Source of the DNA: Cymbomonas tetramitiformis
Lineage: Eukaryota; Chlorophyta; Pyramimonadophyceae; Pyramimonadales; Pyramimonadaceae
Reading direction: 5' to 3'
Assembly (NCBI GenBank): GCA_001247695.2
Contig: LGRX02035433.1
Location: 1 to 28,776, forward strand
DNA length: 28,776 nt
The stretch's first letter is position 1. Each line of letters starts with the position of its first letter. Made by a program: the position numbers and the translations under genes. Under the pieces are notes generated by a model. That model saw only the letters and a list, made by a program, of their open reading frames with translations, was not told the origin of the DNA and searched no databases. This document shows positions 1-10,726 of the stretch, in pieces.

Positions 1-216
1 AAGATAATGAGGTTTAATGAAGCAAGGGGGGTATGATTGTATCTTATAGGGGGAGGGGTTACCTTTCGATAGAGCTATTAAGCGTGAGGTTTCATGAGGT
101 GTGGAAGATGCTATGGCCAATCTTGTCCACCTAGGTGTAGCCCCCCCCTGCCCAACAACCCAATCAGCCATGGCCAATAACGCAAAGATAATGAGGTTTA
201 ACCCTTAAGCCGGTAT

Positions 217-236
217 CTGGGTCAGATCTGACCCAG
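217..236. repeat. 20 bp perfect palindrome near the left end of the TTAA element
   Basis: CTGGGTCAGATCTGACCCAG reads the same on both strands. It lies 3 bp inside the 13 bp terminal repeat. No counterpart is present at the right end, so it may be a transposase-binding or hairpin sequence specific to one end. Confidence 0.7.
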
Positions 237-613
237 AAGCGATGGCAAAGCATATGCTGCTTGGGCAATTGCGGTTGCATACCTTGCATGATTTGTGCAC
301 TGGGTATTTGCACGTACACCGTTGTGTGCATATGTAAGCGTAGCGTACTTGTGCGGGGCACGTATGCATAATATATATCGCACGTACCCGCATATTTGTC
401 GCGAATCAGTTGCACATTTGTACTTTTTTGCGTAATTTTATCTTGCAAAACATACAAAACGCGCCTAAACTGCAACGTTATACTTACCTACGGCTCATCT
501 ACAAGCACGCGTTGCATCATGGGCCATGTCCCGATCATTATGTAAGTGATTGGTGGCTATCATCATGGAATATGATCCATAGTATCGCAAAAATCACCAC
601 ACGTGTCCCTTAA

Positions 614-1223
614 CACCGTAAGGGCGAATTCGTTTTTAGCAGTATGGGATCAGTATGAGGGCGGAAACATCTATAACTACCACGGTAGTCAACTATTGGA
701 TATTCGTATGAAGTATTAGTGTCCATATTGGGGACTTGGGCGAGGTCCCTCAACCCTTCAATGCCCACCAAACTCGGTTTATCGAGTGGAGGACTTTGTG
801 GAAAGTGCAGGGGTGTTCTGCTGCCAGGTGACAAAAGCGTACTCTATGGAGAGTGCTCTAAAGGCTTCATATCAAGGATCTGGTATTTTCCCCCATTGGT
901 ATACACCATGATACGCCATCGCCCACTCATAACATCAAGTCAATGATGGTGGCATGTTCATGGCGCATGCCCAAAAATGCCCCCAACAGCTGTTCAACAG
1001 AATTTCCTTAAGTATGGTGATGATGGGTCACATATATTCATGTGTGCACATACGGTGCGAGTGATAATGAAGTGTCATATCATCCACCTAGTTCCGCAAT
1101 ATAAGATATGCGAAGAATCGTGGCAAATGGATGTCTAGAACTTGAGTTATTGCCGAAAACGTGAAAATAAGTTCCTAGAAAACAGGATCAGTATGAGCAG
1201 TATGGCAATTCGCCCTTAAGGTG
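614..1223. mobile_element. possible nested TTAA-flanked inverted-repeat element
   Basis: Inside the larger element, 609–630 and 1207–1228 form a 22 bp inverted repeat with one mismatch. Each arm contains a TTAA (610–613 and 1224–1227). Read as an insertion, the element runs 614–1223 with ends CACCGTAAGGGCGAATT and the complement of CACCTTAAGGGCGAATT. It does not begin with CCC, so assignment to piggyBac is weaker than for the outer element. It could instead be a subterminal inverted repeat belonging to the outer element. No coding capacity. Confidence 0.45.
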
Positions 1224-2366
1224 TTAAGTATGGAAAACATTCCGTAAGTATGGAAAACATTGTGAAATATATGTATTTTTAGTGTTTTTTGGCATAAATC
1301 CACAGAAAACGATAGGCAGATGAACGCACATCGGTGCAAGTGAATCATGCTTGGAACGTATCATCAAGGTCGATGATTTAATTCCAAAATTGTGCAAAAA
1401 TATGTCGAGCAGATGTCGTCAACAATGACGATGAAATTAAATCGTGCCTGTAAAATCGAAAACATTCTAACCATGTGCGCATATAAGAGTGGATATATTC
1501 GACATATATCGACATGTAGTGTCGCAAATAGTTGGTAATATAGGTATGCAATAATTGGTAAAGCAAACGGGCATTTAGTGACTAAGCATACATCGCAAAA
1601 ATCCATTATCACAACACATATAGAAAACCCTCGAATTCTAACCACCGGCTTAAGGGTTAATGAAGCAAGGGGGGTATGTATCTTATAGGGGGAGGTGTTA
1701 CCTTTCGATAGAGCTATTAACCGTGAGGTTTCATGAGGTGTGGAAGATGCTATGGCCAATCTTGTCCACCTAGGTGTAGCCCCCCCCATTGCAACCAAAG
1801 AACCCAATCAGCCATGGCCAATAACGCAAAGATAATGAGGTTTAATGAAGCAAGGGGGGTATGCATATTATAGGGGAAGGTGTTACCTTTCGAAAGAGCT
1901 ATTAAGCGCGTGGTTTCATGAGGTGTGGACGTTTTTAGGCGTGGTTTGGTGCGCCAATCCTATGGAGAGAGAATTAACCTATCAGCCATGTATAGTTCCA
2001 TACCCACGCGCATATGTGAAGGATGCGACAAGGAAAAGTGGAAAATATTTCACCTTAGGACTAGTATTCCGCGGTCGCGCGCATCCACCCGTGCAGATTT
2101 GCGCTTGTACGCCACCAATCACTCACGCATTTCGTGTGCGCAAAACGCGCTTTTGGAGCGACCATTCTCAAGGATGCTTACGGTCTAAAGACACAAGATA
2201 AATTTTAAGCGTATCTATGGGGTATTAACTCTTGGAAAATGTTCGCTAGAGGTCCCACAAAAAATTCTAGACATCTCAATAACGTGTCGAAAATCCGTTC
2301 TGTTGCGGTCCGTGCGGCAGTTCGGAAGAAAAAAGGTAGCGAAATTCAGCCCAAAACACGAAAAGA

Positions 2367-2451
2367 ACCAGAGTTTACGAGCTGCTTTCCATTCTTGTCG
2401 TGTCGAAAATCGCGATCGGCCGCGCAGCGGCCGCAGCTCGTAAACTCTGGT
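2367..2451. repeat. 19 bp perfect inverted repeat, 47 bp loop
   Basis: Arms 2367–2385 (ACCAGAGTTTACGAGCTGC) and 2433–2451 are exact complements. The loop contains a CGATCGGCCG-rich core. It would form a stable hairpin in single-stranded DNA or RNA. It may be a remnant of a small foldback transposon. Confidence 0.8.
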
Positions 2452-2497
2452 CTCAGCCAGAGTAGCTTTGACCTAATTTCGGGTCAAAGTTGTTAGT

Positions 2498-2605
2498 GCC
2501 ACGTGTTCAAGGCTGGATAGCATAGGTACCTTCATATATTGGAATCTTCATATATTGGAAAGATGCCAATTCACCGGGTGACCTATCCAGTTAGGAACAC
2601 GTGTC
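2498..2605. repeat. imperfect 23 bp inverted repeat around a 16 bp tandem duplication
   Basis: Left arm 2498–2520 (GCCACGTGTTC…CTGGATAG) and right arm 2583–2605 are complementary over most positions, with mismatches in the middle. Between them CTTCATATATTGGAA occurs twice (2530–2544 and 2546–2560). This looks like a decayed foldback or MITE-type element. Confidence 0.5.
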
Positions 2606-2929
2606 AGATCGAAATATACGAACATCCAGCTCAGATTTCCCCAATAATATTTCATAAATTTGACATGACATGACGCTGACGGTTCCGCGCGAGGCGAGGA
2701 CTCACAAATTTCCGAAATTTGGAAATAAAATATCAGCTAACGCCTAACTCTAAGTCGTGAGCCAACAATTCTTGGACCTCTTCAGGCGGGCGAGATTCGC
2801 AAATCACGTCCTTCGCTGTTATGCATGAAGCACTTGCCATGGTTTTGTTTCATAATCAGGACTTACACTTGAAAAAATTGCAGTTTCCATAGTTGTAGTC
2901 TCAACAGCGGCCAGATCTCGTGCGCACGA

Positions 2930-5900
2930 ATGACTGAGCACGCTCTTAGCAGGACTTTTCGCCTTCCCGGTGAGACTGTGCGGAACTACCTCGCGATCAA
3001 AATACTTTTTGGACAACCTCTTTCAGAAATTATACGTTCCGTTCGAGGAATACTTTTCTTTCTGTCTCCCTGTCTTGAGGACGCGAGCAAAGTTCTCTAC
3101 CGTTTCAATTTAAGAAAGTGCTTGTTTTTAATTGGTATGCTCCCCTGTCTCTACCCCCGATAACAGTTCGCGTTCGCTTACGATGACATTCTCAGACGTG
3201 ATATAGGCAGCGAGATTGATGCACACTTTTTCGCGACTTCACTGAAAATTCGGCCGCAAGAGTGGCGCACTGTCAAGCTGGTAGTATCCGCAATAGCCAA
3301 ATACGGAGCCAGAACTCACTTGGGTTTCACTGGGGTTATCGCAGGAGCAAGTGCGGTCACAGCCAATATCTTATTCAAGGTAATCAGATACTGTAGCCCG
3401 ACGGAATGGAACTTTCGCAATACCAGGAGAAGGCTACAGAAGGAGCTCAAATCCGTCAAATCATACAAGGACTGGCAGACTACTTCACAGCACCTATTCG
3501 ACCTAGAGCACAGCAGAGATCAAGGTGAATCCGACATTGCTTGACAGGACGTATGCTCTTGCTGCGTCGAAGTAGCAGTGCACAGAATACAGCAGCCACT
3601 TCAGCAGCTCAAGCTTACAGTGCTCAACCCTTGGGATGAAGATGTTTCAGATTTAACTTCCGTTAAAGGGCGTCAGGATAAGTTTTCATCAGCCTTGACA
3701 ACTGACATCCCAAGGACCAGCTGCGCTGGCATCCTTATTTTTGAGTACGAGGGGCTGAAAGCATCTTTGACGCGGGTGCTCTTGGCGAATGCACAGCCTG
3801 GGGAAGGCAGGACAAGGGTCTGTATGACAAAGAAGTCGTTACCTCACGTTTGGATTCTTTGCGCAAATATCGGCAAACGGGGGACGTCGGTGAGATGATG
3901 TTCAACCTGCGCGCGGATTTGCTTCGCGGGTTGGGCAACATGGACGATCCCCATCTGCACACCAATAAGGTACGGAATGGTGGGCCCAAAAGCTGCGGTC
4001 CTGCGCTGCGTTTGCGGTGGTGTTATACCCACTCTAGCAGAAACGTGCGTGATGATTCCTGCGTGGTGCTCTCCTCGTCAACCCAATTCCCTTCGCTAAG
4101 CAGAACTTTTTGCCCGACCTTGGTGCTGTGTGTCACAGGCTGGCGTTCCGAAGCCCATTCGGGAATACGTCGAAGAGGTGCAGACACAGCTCGAGGCGAT
4201 ATCGCAGGCGCAACTCGACGAGATACCCACGGATGAGAAGCTGACCTTCCTGCAGGCAATCACAAGCTTCCCAGTCTCTCGCGAGCTTTTTCCTGTATCG
4301 AGGATAGATCAGGTGGCTGACAGCAGCTTGAATGCATGTGTTTCTGCCACCAACATCCGCTTTTTCCTTACTGCTCCGCGCTTCCTTGGACTCCTCCGCA
4401 CCAGCAAGCAGGCTCCTTTCGGATCGGTCGGCTACGAGGCATTTCGGATACCGGGTCGATGTGCTTCCTAACGGAGTTTAGGTTTGGTCATGTCTTCGGC
4501 TGGATAATGCTTCCCATCTGGTTTCAAAAGCTTCGCTTCTCGCCCGTTGCTGTTGTGGCGGGCTCGCCAAGCCGCCGTAAGTGCGTGCCATTTTCCCGGG
4601 TGGAACTTAGGCGATGTTAAAATGGCGGCGATGGTCACAGGAGATCCGTTTTATGTACGGCCGCACCGCCCTTCTACTGAGCGGTGCAGGCTCCCTTGGG
4701 GCGTTCCACCTCGGGGTGCTTAAGGCCCTGATTAACAACAACATGCTTCCGCGCGTCCTGGCAGGCAGCAGCGTGGGCTCTATTGTATGCTCTCAGCCTG
4801 CGCCTTTCACCGCTTCGTCCCTGAAGCTGGCTCGGCACCCACCTCTCGCAGCTTTTCGTCCCTGAAGCTGGCTCGGCACCCGCCTCACAGCCCTTCGTCG
4901 CTGAAGCTGGCATTTGCCTATCTTGCAATTTTTCTTCTTCTACAAGATTTGTTTCCTCCTTTCCTTACTGTCGAGGCAAAGCCCTGGCTGCGCCTGATGT
5001 GAGGCCTTCCTGCAGCGACTCGTGGTGCAGCTTCAGTGGCGCTGCAGCCCTCTCACCCTGGTCCCAGTCAGCCAAGCTGGACTCAAGGCCCAATGCTTGT
5101 GTGACAGGTGGCTGCCTACGTTGCCTCGCGCACTCCAATGGAGCTGGATGTGGCATTTGCCGATGAGAACTTTCTGAACTTGGTGCGTGGCTGAACCCTG
5201 ACCCGGCCCCAGTCCGTTCATCTAGCCGATCTCTGGCCTTCCCCCAGGGTACCGGACCTCGTGCATTTGGATACAGACCCACTGAAGCGGTCTGCTCTGG
5301 GCGCGGGGGGGCTTCACACCCCCCTTGTTGTCCAGCTGTCCAGCCTGCGTCGTGTTCTGATAGATAAGGAAATGCGGAATAACATTGACCTTGGGAACAG
5401 CCACCGATGGGCAGCTCGGTGCCTGCCTGCATGCTCGATGGTTCCCTCCTGGCAGTGACCTGAGACCCTGGGCGCGCTCCCCTCCAAGAAATAATGCTGA
5501 GGGTGCGATGCGAGGCTCTGTGGGCATGGATTGGTGGTGCACGTTTGGGGGGGGCTTCAGAAAAGTGGGAGTGCCATGGGGATGTGGACAGGTGCCCTTC
5601 CTGGCCTTCTTCAACGGGGATCACGTGACGGGATTCCTCGGGAACCTAGTGCGAGGTCGGGACGCTGCGGCTGGCCCGGTGGGAGACGTCGAATTCTTCA
5701 AGTTTCGCATGTGGCCCATCATCGGCGACCTCACATTCCAGGTGGCACGAATCCCCTCGTCCATCGCACATCGTGTTTGGCACGACCATTTGCGCTTTGT
5801 AGGCTGTACGCGCGGCGCGCCACCTGGGCTGGAGCCGCAGCAGAGGGTCGTGCTTGGATGCGGCCCGCACCGCCTGCGATTCGCACCGTCTCCCCATCTT

Positions 5901-8900
5901 GATTGTGAAGCCGTAGGCGGCGTCTTGGCGCACCAACCCACTCGAGCCGAAGCGGACGGAGCCTTGCAGGAAGCGTACGATCGGAGCCAAGGGCGAATCC
6001 TGAGCGTCTGCGTGTGCCCGGAGGAAAGCGGCGAGCCTCCCCTCATGCTGAACTATCTCACCGCACCGCACTGCGTGGTGGGCGCCCTCACGCATCCCCC
6101 CTGGGTGATCTCTGACCCCTCTCCTGAAGCATTTTGCAGCGTCTTGTCTCTGCACAGCGGTCTGTGGCACGCAGGCGAGCCGTCGAGTACATTGGTGCAC
6201 GGGTTCCCCGATTGCCACACCGCTCGCAGCGTGAAATCCAGGTTTGTCGACAGGTGGCTCCGAGGGCAGCCGGTGGCCCCGGAGATGCATACGGAGAGTG
6301 GGGCTTCCATGGCATGCGAATGCGTGAGTCACGGGGGGTGTGGGATTTTTCAGGTCACCAGCGCAATCCTGGCATCGTGTGCCTTCCCTGGCATCTTTGA
6401 TCCACAGCCGTTGATCGCGAAGACCCGGCAAGGGGAATTCGTGCACTGGAAGGTCTCCCCTCCTCTCCCCCTCAGTGCGCGCGAGGCCACTGGTCTACTC
6501 CCATGATGCCTTTATCCGCTTTTATCACCACTGAGCCAGAATGCTGAAGCCTGTTCTTGGGCACGGTGGCAGCCCTGCGTCACCATCGATCCACCCTGGT
6601 ATGACCGTGTCGCCATTGCCGCTGGCGGAGTGGACCATGACCGGGCAGGGGTGCTCGGGGTTGCAGCCGGCAGGCGTTGCGCAGAAGTTCATGTGGCGAA
6701 ACGGGAACCTGCAGGAGCACCTCTCCGTGAAGTGAGTGCCCGGAAATATTCGTGACAGACGCGATTTGATTGGATCATGTAATTCAATTGGATGATGCAA
6801 TTTGATAGGATGCTGCGGCCGGGGAGGGCAGTATATATCTTGCTGTCAGTGGCTGCAAGCATAGGGTTTCACAGCATCTGCAGGAACACTATTTATTTTG
6901 CCACTGCTGGCTGCAAGCATAGGGTTCCGCAGCTTCTGCTGTGTGTAATAACAGTATATCACTGCCACTGCTACAAAGATAGGAGTTCCGTAGCATCTAT
7001 GCAATGAGTATACGCTCACTGCTGGCGGTAAGTATAGGGCTCGCAGGAGAGATCTGCGGTAACAGTATATCACCACCTGGCTGCAAGCATAGGGTTCTGC
7101 AGCATCTGCGGTAACAGTATATCACCACTGCTGGCTGCAAGCATAGGGTTCCGCAGCATCTGCGGTAACAGTATATCACCACTGCTGGATGCAAGCATAG
7201 GGTTCCGCAGCATCCATTGCAAAATTGCCTTGCTGCTACTGGCTGAGAGTCCACAGAATCTTCTGTAACACTGTCTCACCTTTACCGGCTGCAAACATAG
7301 GGTTTTGCAACGATATGATGTTGGCTTACCGCCTCCAGCGGCAAAAATAGGGTTTTGCACCGATATGATGTTGGCTCACCGCCTCCAGCGGCAAACATAG
7401 GGTTTTGCACCGATATGACGTTGGCTCACCGCCTCCAACGGCAAACACAGGGTTTTGCACCGATATGACGTTGGCTCACCGCCTCCAGCGGCTAAAATAG
7501 GGTGTAACGGCGTCCGCCGCAACACTATCAAAACTTCGCGGCAGAAATTCGCTTTGCTCAAAATGCGTTGTACCCCATGATGCTGGTGAACCGCCCGTGG
7601 ATATTGTGTTCACATTATCAACGTGGTAGGTGAATCAGCGAGGGTTGAGAAGGTGGGCCGGGGCTGGTGCTTGGTGATGGGGCTCTGCGTTCTCGCTCGG
7701 ATGCAGGAGCTTGCGGGAGCTGTTCAACGGTGCATCCCGCGCGCGTGCTGACACTGCGCCCGCTGCACTCCCGGAGACGTCCGCAGTCCGCAAGAGCTGC
7801 TCCGCGATGACCCGATCGGCGCATGTCCTAGCTGACCCCCCTTCTCTACAGCGGCTCTGCCACACCCCCTACCACGCCTTAACAATTGTTTCACATCCAT
7901 GCACTATCTTCTGACCCTCTTTGTGGCGTAGAGACCGCTCATGCGCTCGTGCAGTCATCCCCCACACGGAGGTGGAACGATTCGGTCGCGGCAGATGGGG
8001 AGGATCAGGGGAAGACGATTGGAGGGCATTTGGGGAGCGGTGGGAAGGGCCGGGGCGTGTGGGGTTTGGGGTGACGTGGCAGTTAACTGGTTCATCGTGT
8101 CGCAGACGAATCCGTACATCACTCCCATCTTGCGCGCGAAGCACAGTTGGGGATCCCTCGGCGACTTAAACAAGCGAGTACGCCCCCCAGGACCATCCAG
8201 CAGCATGTCTCTCAAGCCTGCATTTGGCACCCGCGGAGCGCAGCGGAGGCAGCCACGTGGAAAGGCTGCGGCGGCAGAGGGCTGTGGGGCCACATGGAGC
8301 GCCCTCTGTGTAAGTGCTTGAGGCGGCGTCATCCAACGCGTTCTGTCAAGCGTCGGTGGTGACGGGGGAGTGAGGGCGACGGAGGGATGGGTTTGGGATG
8401 TTGGTGTGGGCTTGATTCCTTTTTTGGATTCCAGCTGGCGGATATCTGGGAGCTGGAGTTCAGACACCGGTGATATCCCCCGGGCAAATGCCCTGCACAA
8501 CTGAACGATGAGGATCTTGCAAGAGATCCTGACCCCCCAAAGTGGAGGGCTGTCACCTGTCACCAGGATGTGTGCGGGCTGCGTGATGCAGGCTGAGGCA
8601 GTCAGCTGGCCATCAGGATAAAAGGAAGGCGCGGACGGCGAGGTTAGGTAGTCACCTGTCACCATTAGGATGCGCGGGCTACGTGATGCAGGCTGAGGCA
8701 GTCACCTGTCACCAGGATGTGTGCGGGCGTGGATGCAGGCTGAGGCAGTCACCTGCCGCCAGGATGTGCGGCTGCGTGATGCAGCGGCTGGAGTGCAGTC
8801 AGCTGTCACCAGGATGTGTGCGGGCTGCGTGACGCAGGCTGAGGCAGTCACCTGTCACCAGGATGTGTGCGGGCTGCGTGATGCAGGCTGAGGCGGTCAC

Positions 8901-10726
8901 CTGCCACCAGGATGTGTGCGGGCTGCGTGATGCAGGCTGAAGCAGCTCATGCAGCTGGTGCCTCGTTTGGACTTCTTCGGCCTTGCTCTGGTCCTTAACC
9001 AGCAGGTGCGGGACCGCGCAGTGCACCTCACAGCTCAGCCTGGCTCACTTAACCAGCAGGTGCGGGACCGCGCAGTGCACCTCACAGCTCAGCCTGGCTC
9101 ACTTAACCAGCAGGTGCGGGACCGCGCAGTGCACCTCACAGCTCAGCCTGGCTCACCTGTTTTACCTTCGTCCTGGGAGTGGGAGCCACCCATGTACTCT
9201 CGCGAGCTAAGTGGTGGAGGCAAAGCGCATGATCTTAGAGGATGGGGGGTTGCAGTGGGAGGGAGATGTGACGATTGTGATGAAGCCAAGCGTGTTGCAC
9301 TACATCAAGGTGGTGGCCCAGAATGTGAAGCTCAGGGACCTGTGCTACATGGCCACCAAAGTGCGCCCCTCGCCTTATCCTTGGACAGAGTCGCATGTGT
9401 GTGGCGTACCCTTGTTCCTGCACGCCTGATTGTGGTATGTAGATATCTATCTACATACAAATATGTGGTAGGGCCGTCCGAATAATGGGCTTTTGTTGGT
9501 GTCCTTCTGTTTGGAGCCAATCTCACAACTGGCAGATCCGAGGCCGCCCTGTTCTTGAATGCTTCTCATGTCCACTGGGGTGATGGTCGGCTGGCTTTTG
9601 TCAGCGGGCCTCATGCCGTTCAGTGTTTACGTGCGGGCAGCCTTGCTAGGGGTGTCCATCATTTGTGTTCTTCGGCGTGTATGGCAGTGTTCGGGCTTCT
9701 TCCGGCTAGGTCCACGTTTCACCAAGCAAATACAGGGAACGGGTGTGGGCAAATCCCCCATTTGGGGTTTGAAGCACGGTCTTGTGCATGTCGCATGGCA
9801 TGAGTGATTGGACACCGAGGAAGCTCTTTTTGGTTGTGATTTGCTTGATGTGGTGGCTGGGCCTTTGGGCGCTCCTCGCATCTCGGCGTGCGTGTTGTGC
9901 GTGTTTTCCAAGTCGCCTCCTCCCAGGATATGAGGAAACACGGGCTTCCGATAACACCACCGCGCCGCATCCGGCAATCCTTTCCCTCGGGAACCCTACA
10001 AACGGGCGCAGGTGGAACAGGGGCGCTTAGCACGGCTTGCGAGTAGTCATATTGTGTTTGATTGAACGCGTATGGCATGCGAGTACTTCTCTCGTGTTTG
10101 AATCTACTGGGTAGAACGCGTAATGAGCGAAGGTGCACTTGCTGGGCACTCCCTTCGCGATGGGTGCTGTGCGAGGCCTCACAAGGGACCCAGGTGCTCG
10201 GCAGCTGCTCCTGGGATTTGCGGTCCCTCGGATGGCTAGCGCGTGTACAGACGGATGCCGGTGCTCCACACCTGCCTTAGCTGGCAAGGGGTGGATACCA
10301 CGTGGAAAATCTTGCCGGGGGATGTTGGTGCTTGCGACCGTGTCTTGGAGTATCCCACGACGACTGTGTCTTGGAGTATCCCACGTGCTAATGCTTGCCG
10401 GGGAGCATTTCGTGTTTCAGGGGGAGCGCGCCACGTGGGAGAGCATGCCGGGGATGATGGTGACCTGCGCCATCGAGCACCAGCTCGACCAGTGCATCCG
10501 CCATCTCAAGATGTTCAATCGAAGTCCGTCGAGCAGCACTCCGAAGATGAAGTGCGGCGCCCTGCACCTCCACGCGCTCTCCTCGCCCCTCCGCACACTC
10601 CCGGCCACGTCGCCGCCGAGCCTGCGCATGACGGAGCCCCTCTACACACTCCCGGCCACGCCGCCGCCGAGCCTGCGCATGACGGAGCCCCTCCGCACAC
10701 TTTGGCCGCGCTGCGCTGAGTTTTAA
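2930..10726 (+). CDS. SDP1-like triacylglycerol lipase (DUF3336 + patatin domain), 15–16 exons
   Basis: Exons read by splice sites, phase and family alignment: 2930–3091 (tentative first exon), 3167–3524, 3797–3969, 4139–4255, 4641–4784, 5108–5182, 5592–5741, 5970–6077, 6354–6452, 6667–6731 (or from 6685), 7707–7729, 8083–8177, 8435–8469, 8936–9005, 9256–9360, 10421–10726. From the second exon on they join without a frame break into 640 aa. The DUF3336 part includes KSYKDWQ, LYDKEV and [14 protein letters not shown]. The patatin domain has glycine-rich [13 protein letters not shown], the serine elbow [45 protein letters not shown] and WEGDVTIV. The family hydrolyses storage triacylglycerol at oil bodies. 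Oddities: the usual WRDGS catalytic aspartate is asparagine here (WRNGN), there are two tiny exons and one GC–AG intron, and minisatellites fill the introns. The last exon runs into a 51 bp repeat, so the C-terminus is uncertain. Family assignment is strong; activity is doubtful. Confidence 0.88.
4812..4910. repeat. ~40 bp minisatellite, 3 copies, in an intron of the lipase gene
   Basis: TTCGTCCCTGAAGCTGG recurs at 4814, 4855 and 4894 (last copy TTCGTCGCTGAAGCTGG), each of the first two followed by CTCGGCACCC. It lies just after the 5' splice site at 4785. Confidence 0.8.
6840..7220. repeat. 54–65 bp minisatellite in the 975 bp intron of the lipase gene
   Basis: Copies share GCAAGCATAGGGTTCCGCAG followed by CATCTGCGGTAACAGTATAT and CACCACTGCTGG. 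The three best copies start at about 7081, 7135 and 7189 (period 54). Earlier copies at about 6855, 6921, 6972 and 7027 are degenerate. The array is intronic between exons ending 6731 and starting 7707. Confidence 0.85.
7270..7505. repeat. 51 bp minisatellite, about 4.5 copies, same intron
   Basis: Unit contains CGGCAAACATAGGGTTTTGC, then ACCGATATGATGTTGGCTCA and CCGCCTCCAG. Copies start about every 51 bp from 7286 to 7490. The CATAGGGTT core is shared with the preceding 54 bp array, so the two arrays probably derive from one ancestor. Confidence 0.85.
8560..8940. repeat. 49 bp minisatellite that carries copies of a 3' splice site
   Basis: Unit contains GTCACCTGTCACCAGGATGT, then GTGCGGGCTGCGTGATGCAG and GCTGAGGCA. 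Well-matched copies put CTGCGTG at 8825, 8874 and 8923 (period 49); earlier copies are degenerate. The final copy supplies the acceptor TGATGCAG used before the exon at 8936, and the first bases of that exon are still repeat sequence. Confidence 0.85.
8994..9155. repeat. 54 bp tandem triplication carrying a 5' splice site
   Basis: Three nearly identical 54 bp units start at 8994, 9048 and 9102, each beginning CTTAACCAGCAGGTGCGGGA. The first unit contains the exon end and splice donor CAG|GTGCGG at 9005/9006, so the donor now exists in three copies. The unit is 18 codons long and open through all three copies in the exon's frame. Confidence 0.88.
9361..10420. other. 1060 bp last intron of the lipase gene, no gene seen
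   Basis: The interval begins with the donor AAA|GTGCGC at 9361 and ends with a T-rich acceptor TGTTTCAG at 10413–10420. Open frames inside it on both strands have no recognisable content. A short direct repeat of about 25 bp, TGTCTTGGAGTATCCCACG, occurs at about 10341 and 10367. Confidence 0.6.

Larger units (their letters stand above)
202..1656. mobile_element. non-autonomous piggyBac-like element (TTAA target, CCC-start inverted repeats)
   Basis: The element is bounded by a perfect 13 bp terminal inverted repeat: CCCTTAAGCCGGT at 202–214 and its complement at 1644–1656. It is flanked by TTAA at 198–201 and 1657–1660. The uninterrupted target can be read at about 1829–1850 in the next tandem copy (GAGGTTTAATGAAG, one TTAA), so the TTAA was duplicated on insertion. 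TTAA duplication with CCC-starting inverted repeats is characteristic of the piggyBac superfamily. The 1455 bp interior has no transposase-sized reading frame, so it would depend on a transposase made elsewhere. Confidence 0.8.
1..1930. repeat. ~185 bp tandem repeat, about 2.5 copies, one interrupted
   Basis: A unit beginning AAGATAATGAGGTTTAATGA starts at 1, again at about 185, and again at about 1829. Shared blocks include a G-run followed by GTATG, a TTACCTTTCGA block, TTTCATGAGGTGTGGA, and CCACCTAGGTGTAGCCCCCCC. The second copy is split after GGTTTAA by the element at 202–1656 and resumes at 1657. The third copy decays after about 1930. There is no convincing coding sequence; short open frames here are chance. 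Confidence 0.85.
1931..2929. other. gene-free interval with inverted repeats
   Basis: No supported gene. It holds the two inverted repeats listed separately (2367–2451 and 2498–2605). Open frames such as that at 1925–2201 show no recognisable protein and lie in decayed repeat. The last part may include the promoter and leader of the lipase gene that follows, but no core promoter element can be assigned. Confidence 0.6.

Noticed and set aside
609..1228. AAGGGCGAATTCG / CAATTCGCCCTT, resembling the insert borders of common TA-cloning vectors
   Set aside because: The resemblance covers only about a dozen bases. The bases beyond do not continue into vector sequence, and the two copies form an inverted repeat with TTAA edges inside a larger genomic element. 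Vector contamination is unlikely.
1845..2201. 118-codon plus-strand open frame at the end of the 185 bp repeat
   Set aside because: It starts within repeat sequence and shows no motif, splice structure or family resemblance.
4965..5624. 219-codon minus-strand open frame
   Set aside because: It lies antisense across two conserved lipase exons in GC-rich DNA and has no recognisable content.
5385..6506. Single 373-codon plus-strand open frame in the lipase gene
   Set aside because: It is three lipase exons (5592–5741, 5970–6077, 6354–6452) read through their introns; only the exon parts match the family.
7955..8665. 236-codon minus-strand open frame
   Set aside because: Antisense to lipase exons and introns and low in complexity; a composition effect.
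8560..9155. CRISPR-like array of direct repeats
   Set aside because: The units are contiguous tandem copies with no unique spacers, in a eukaryotic intron.
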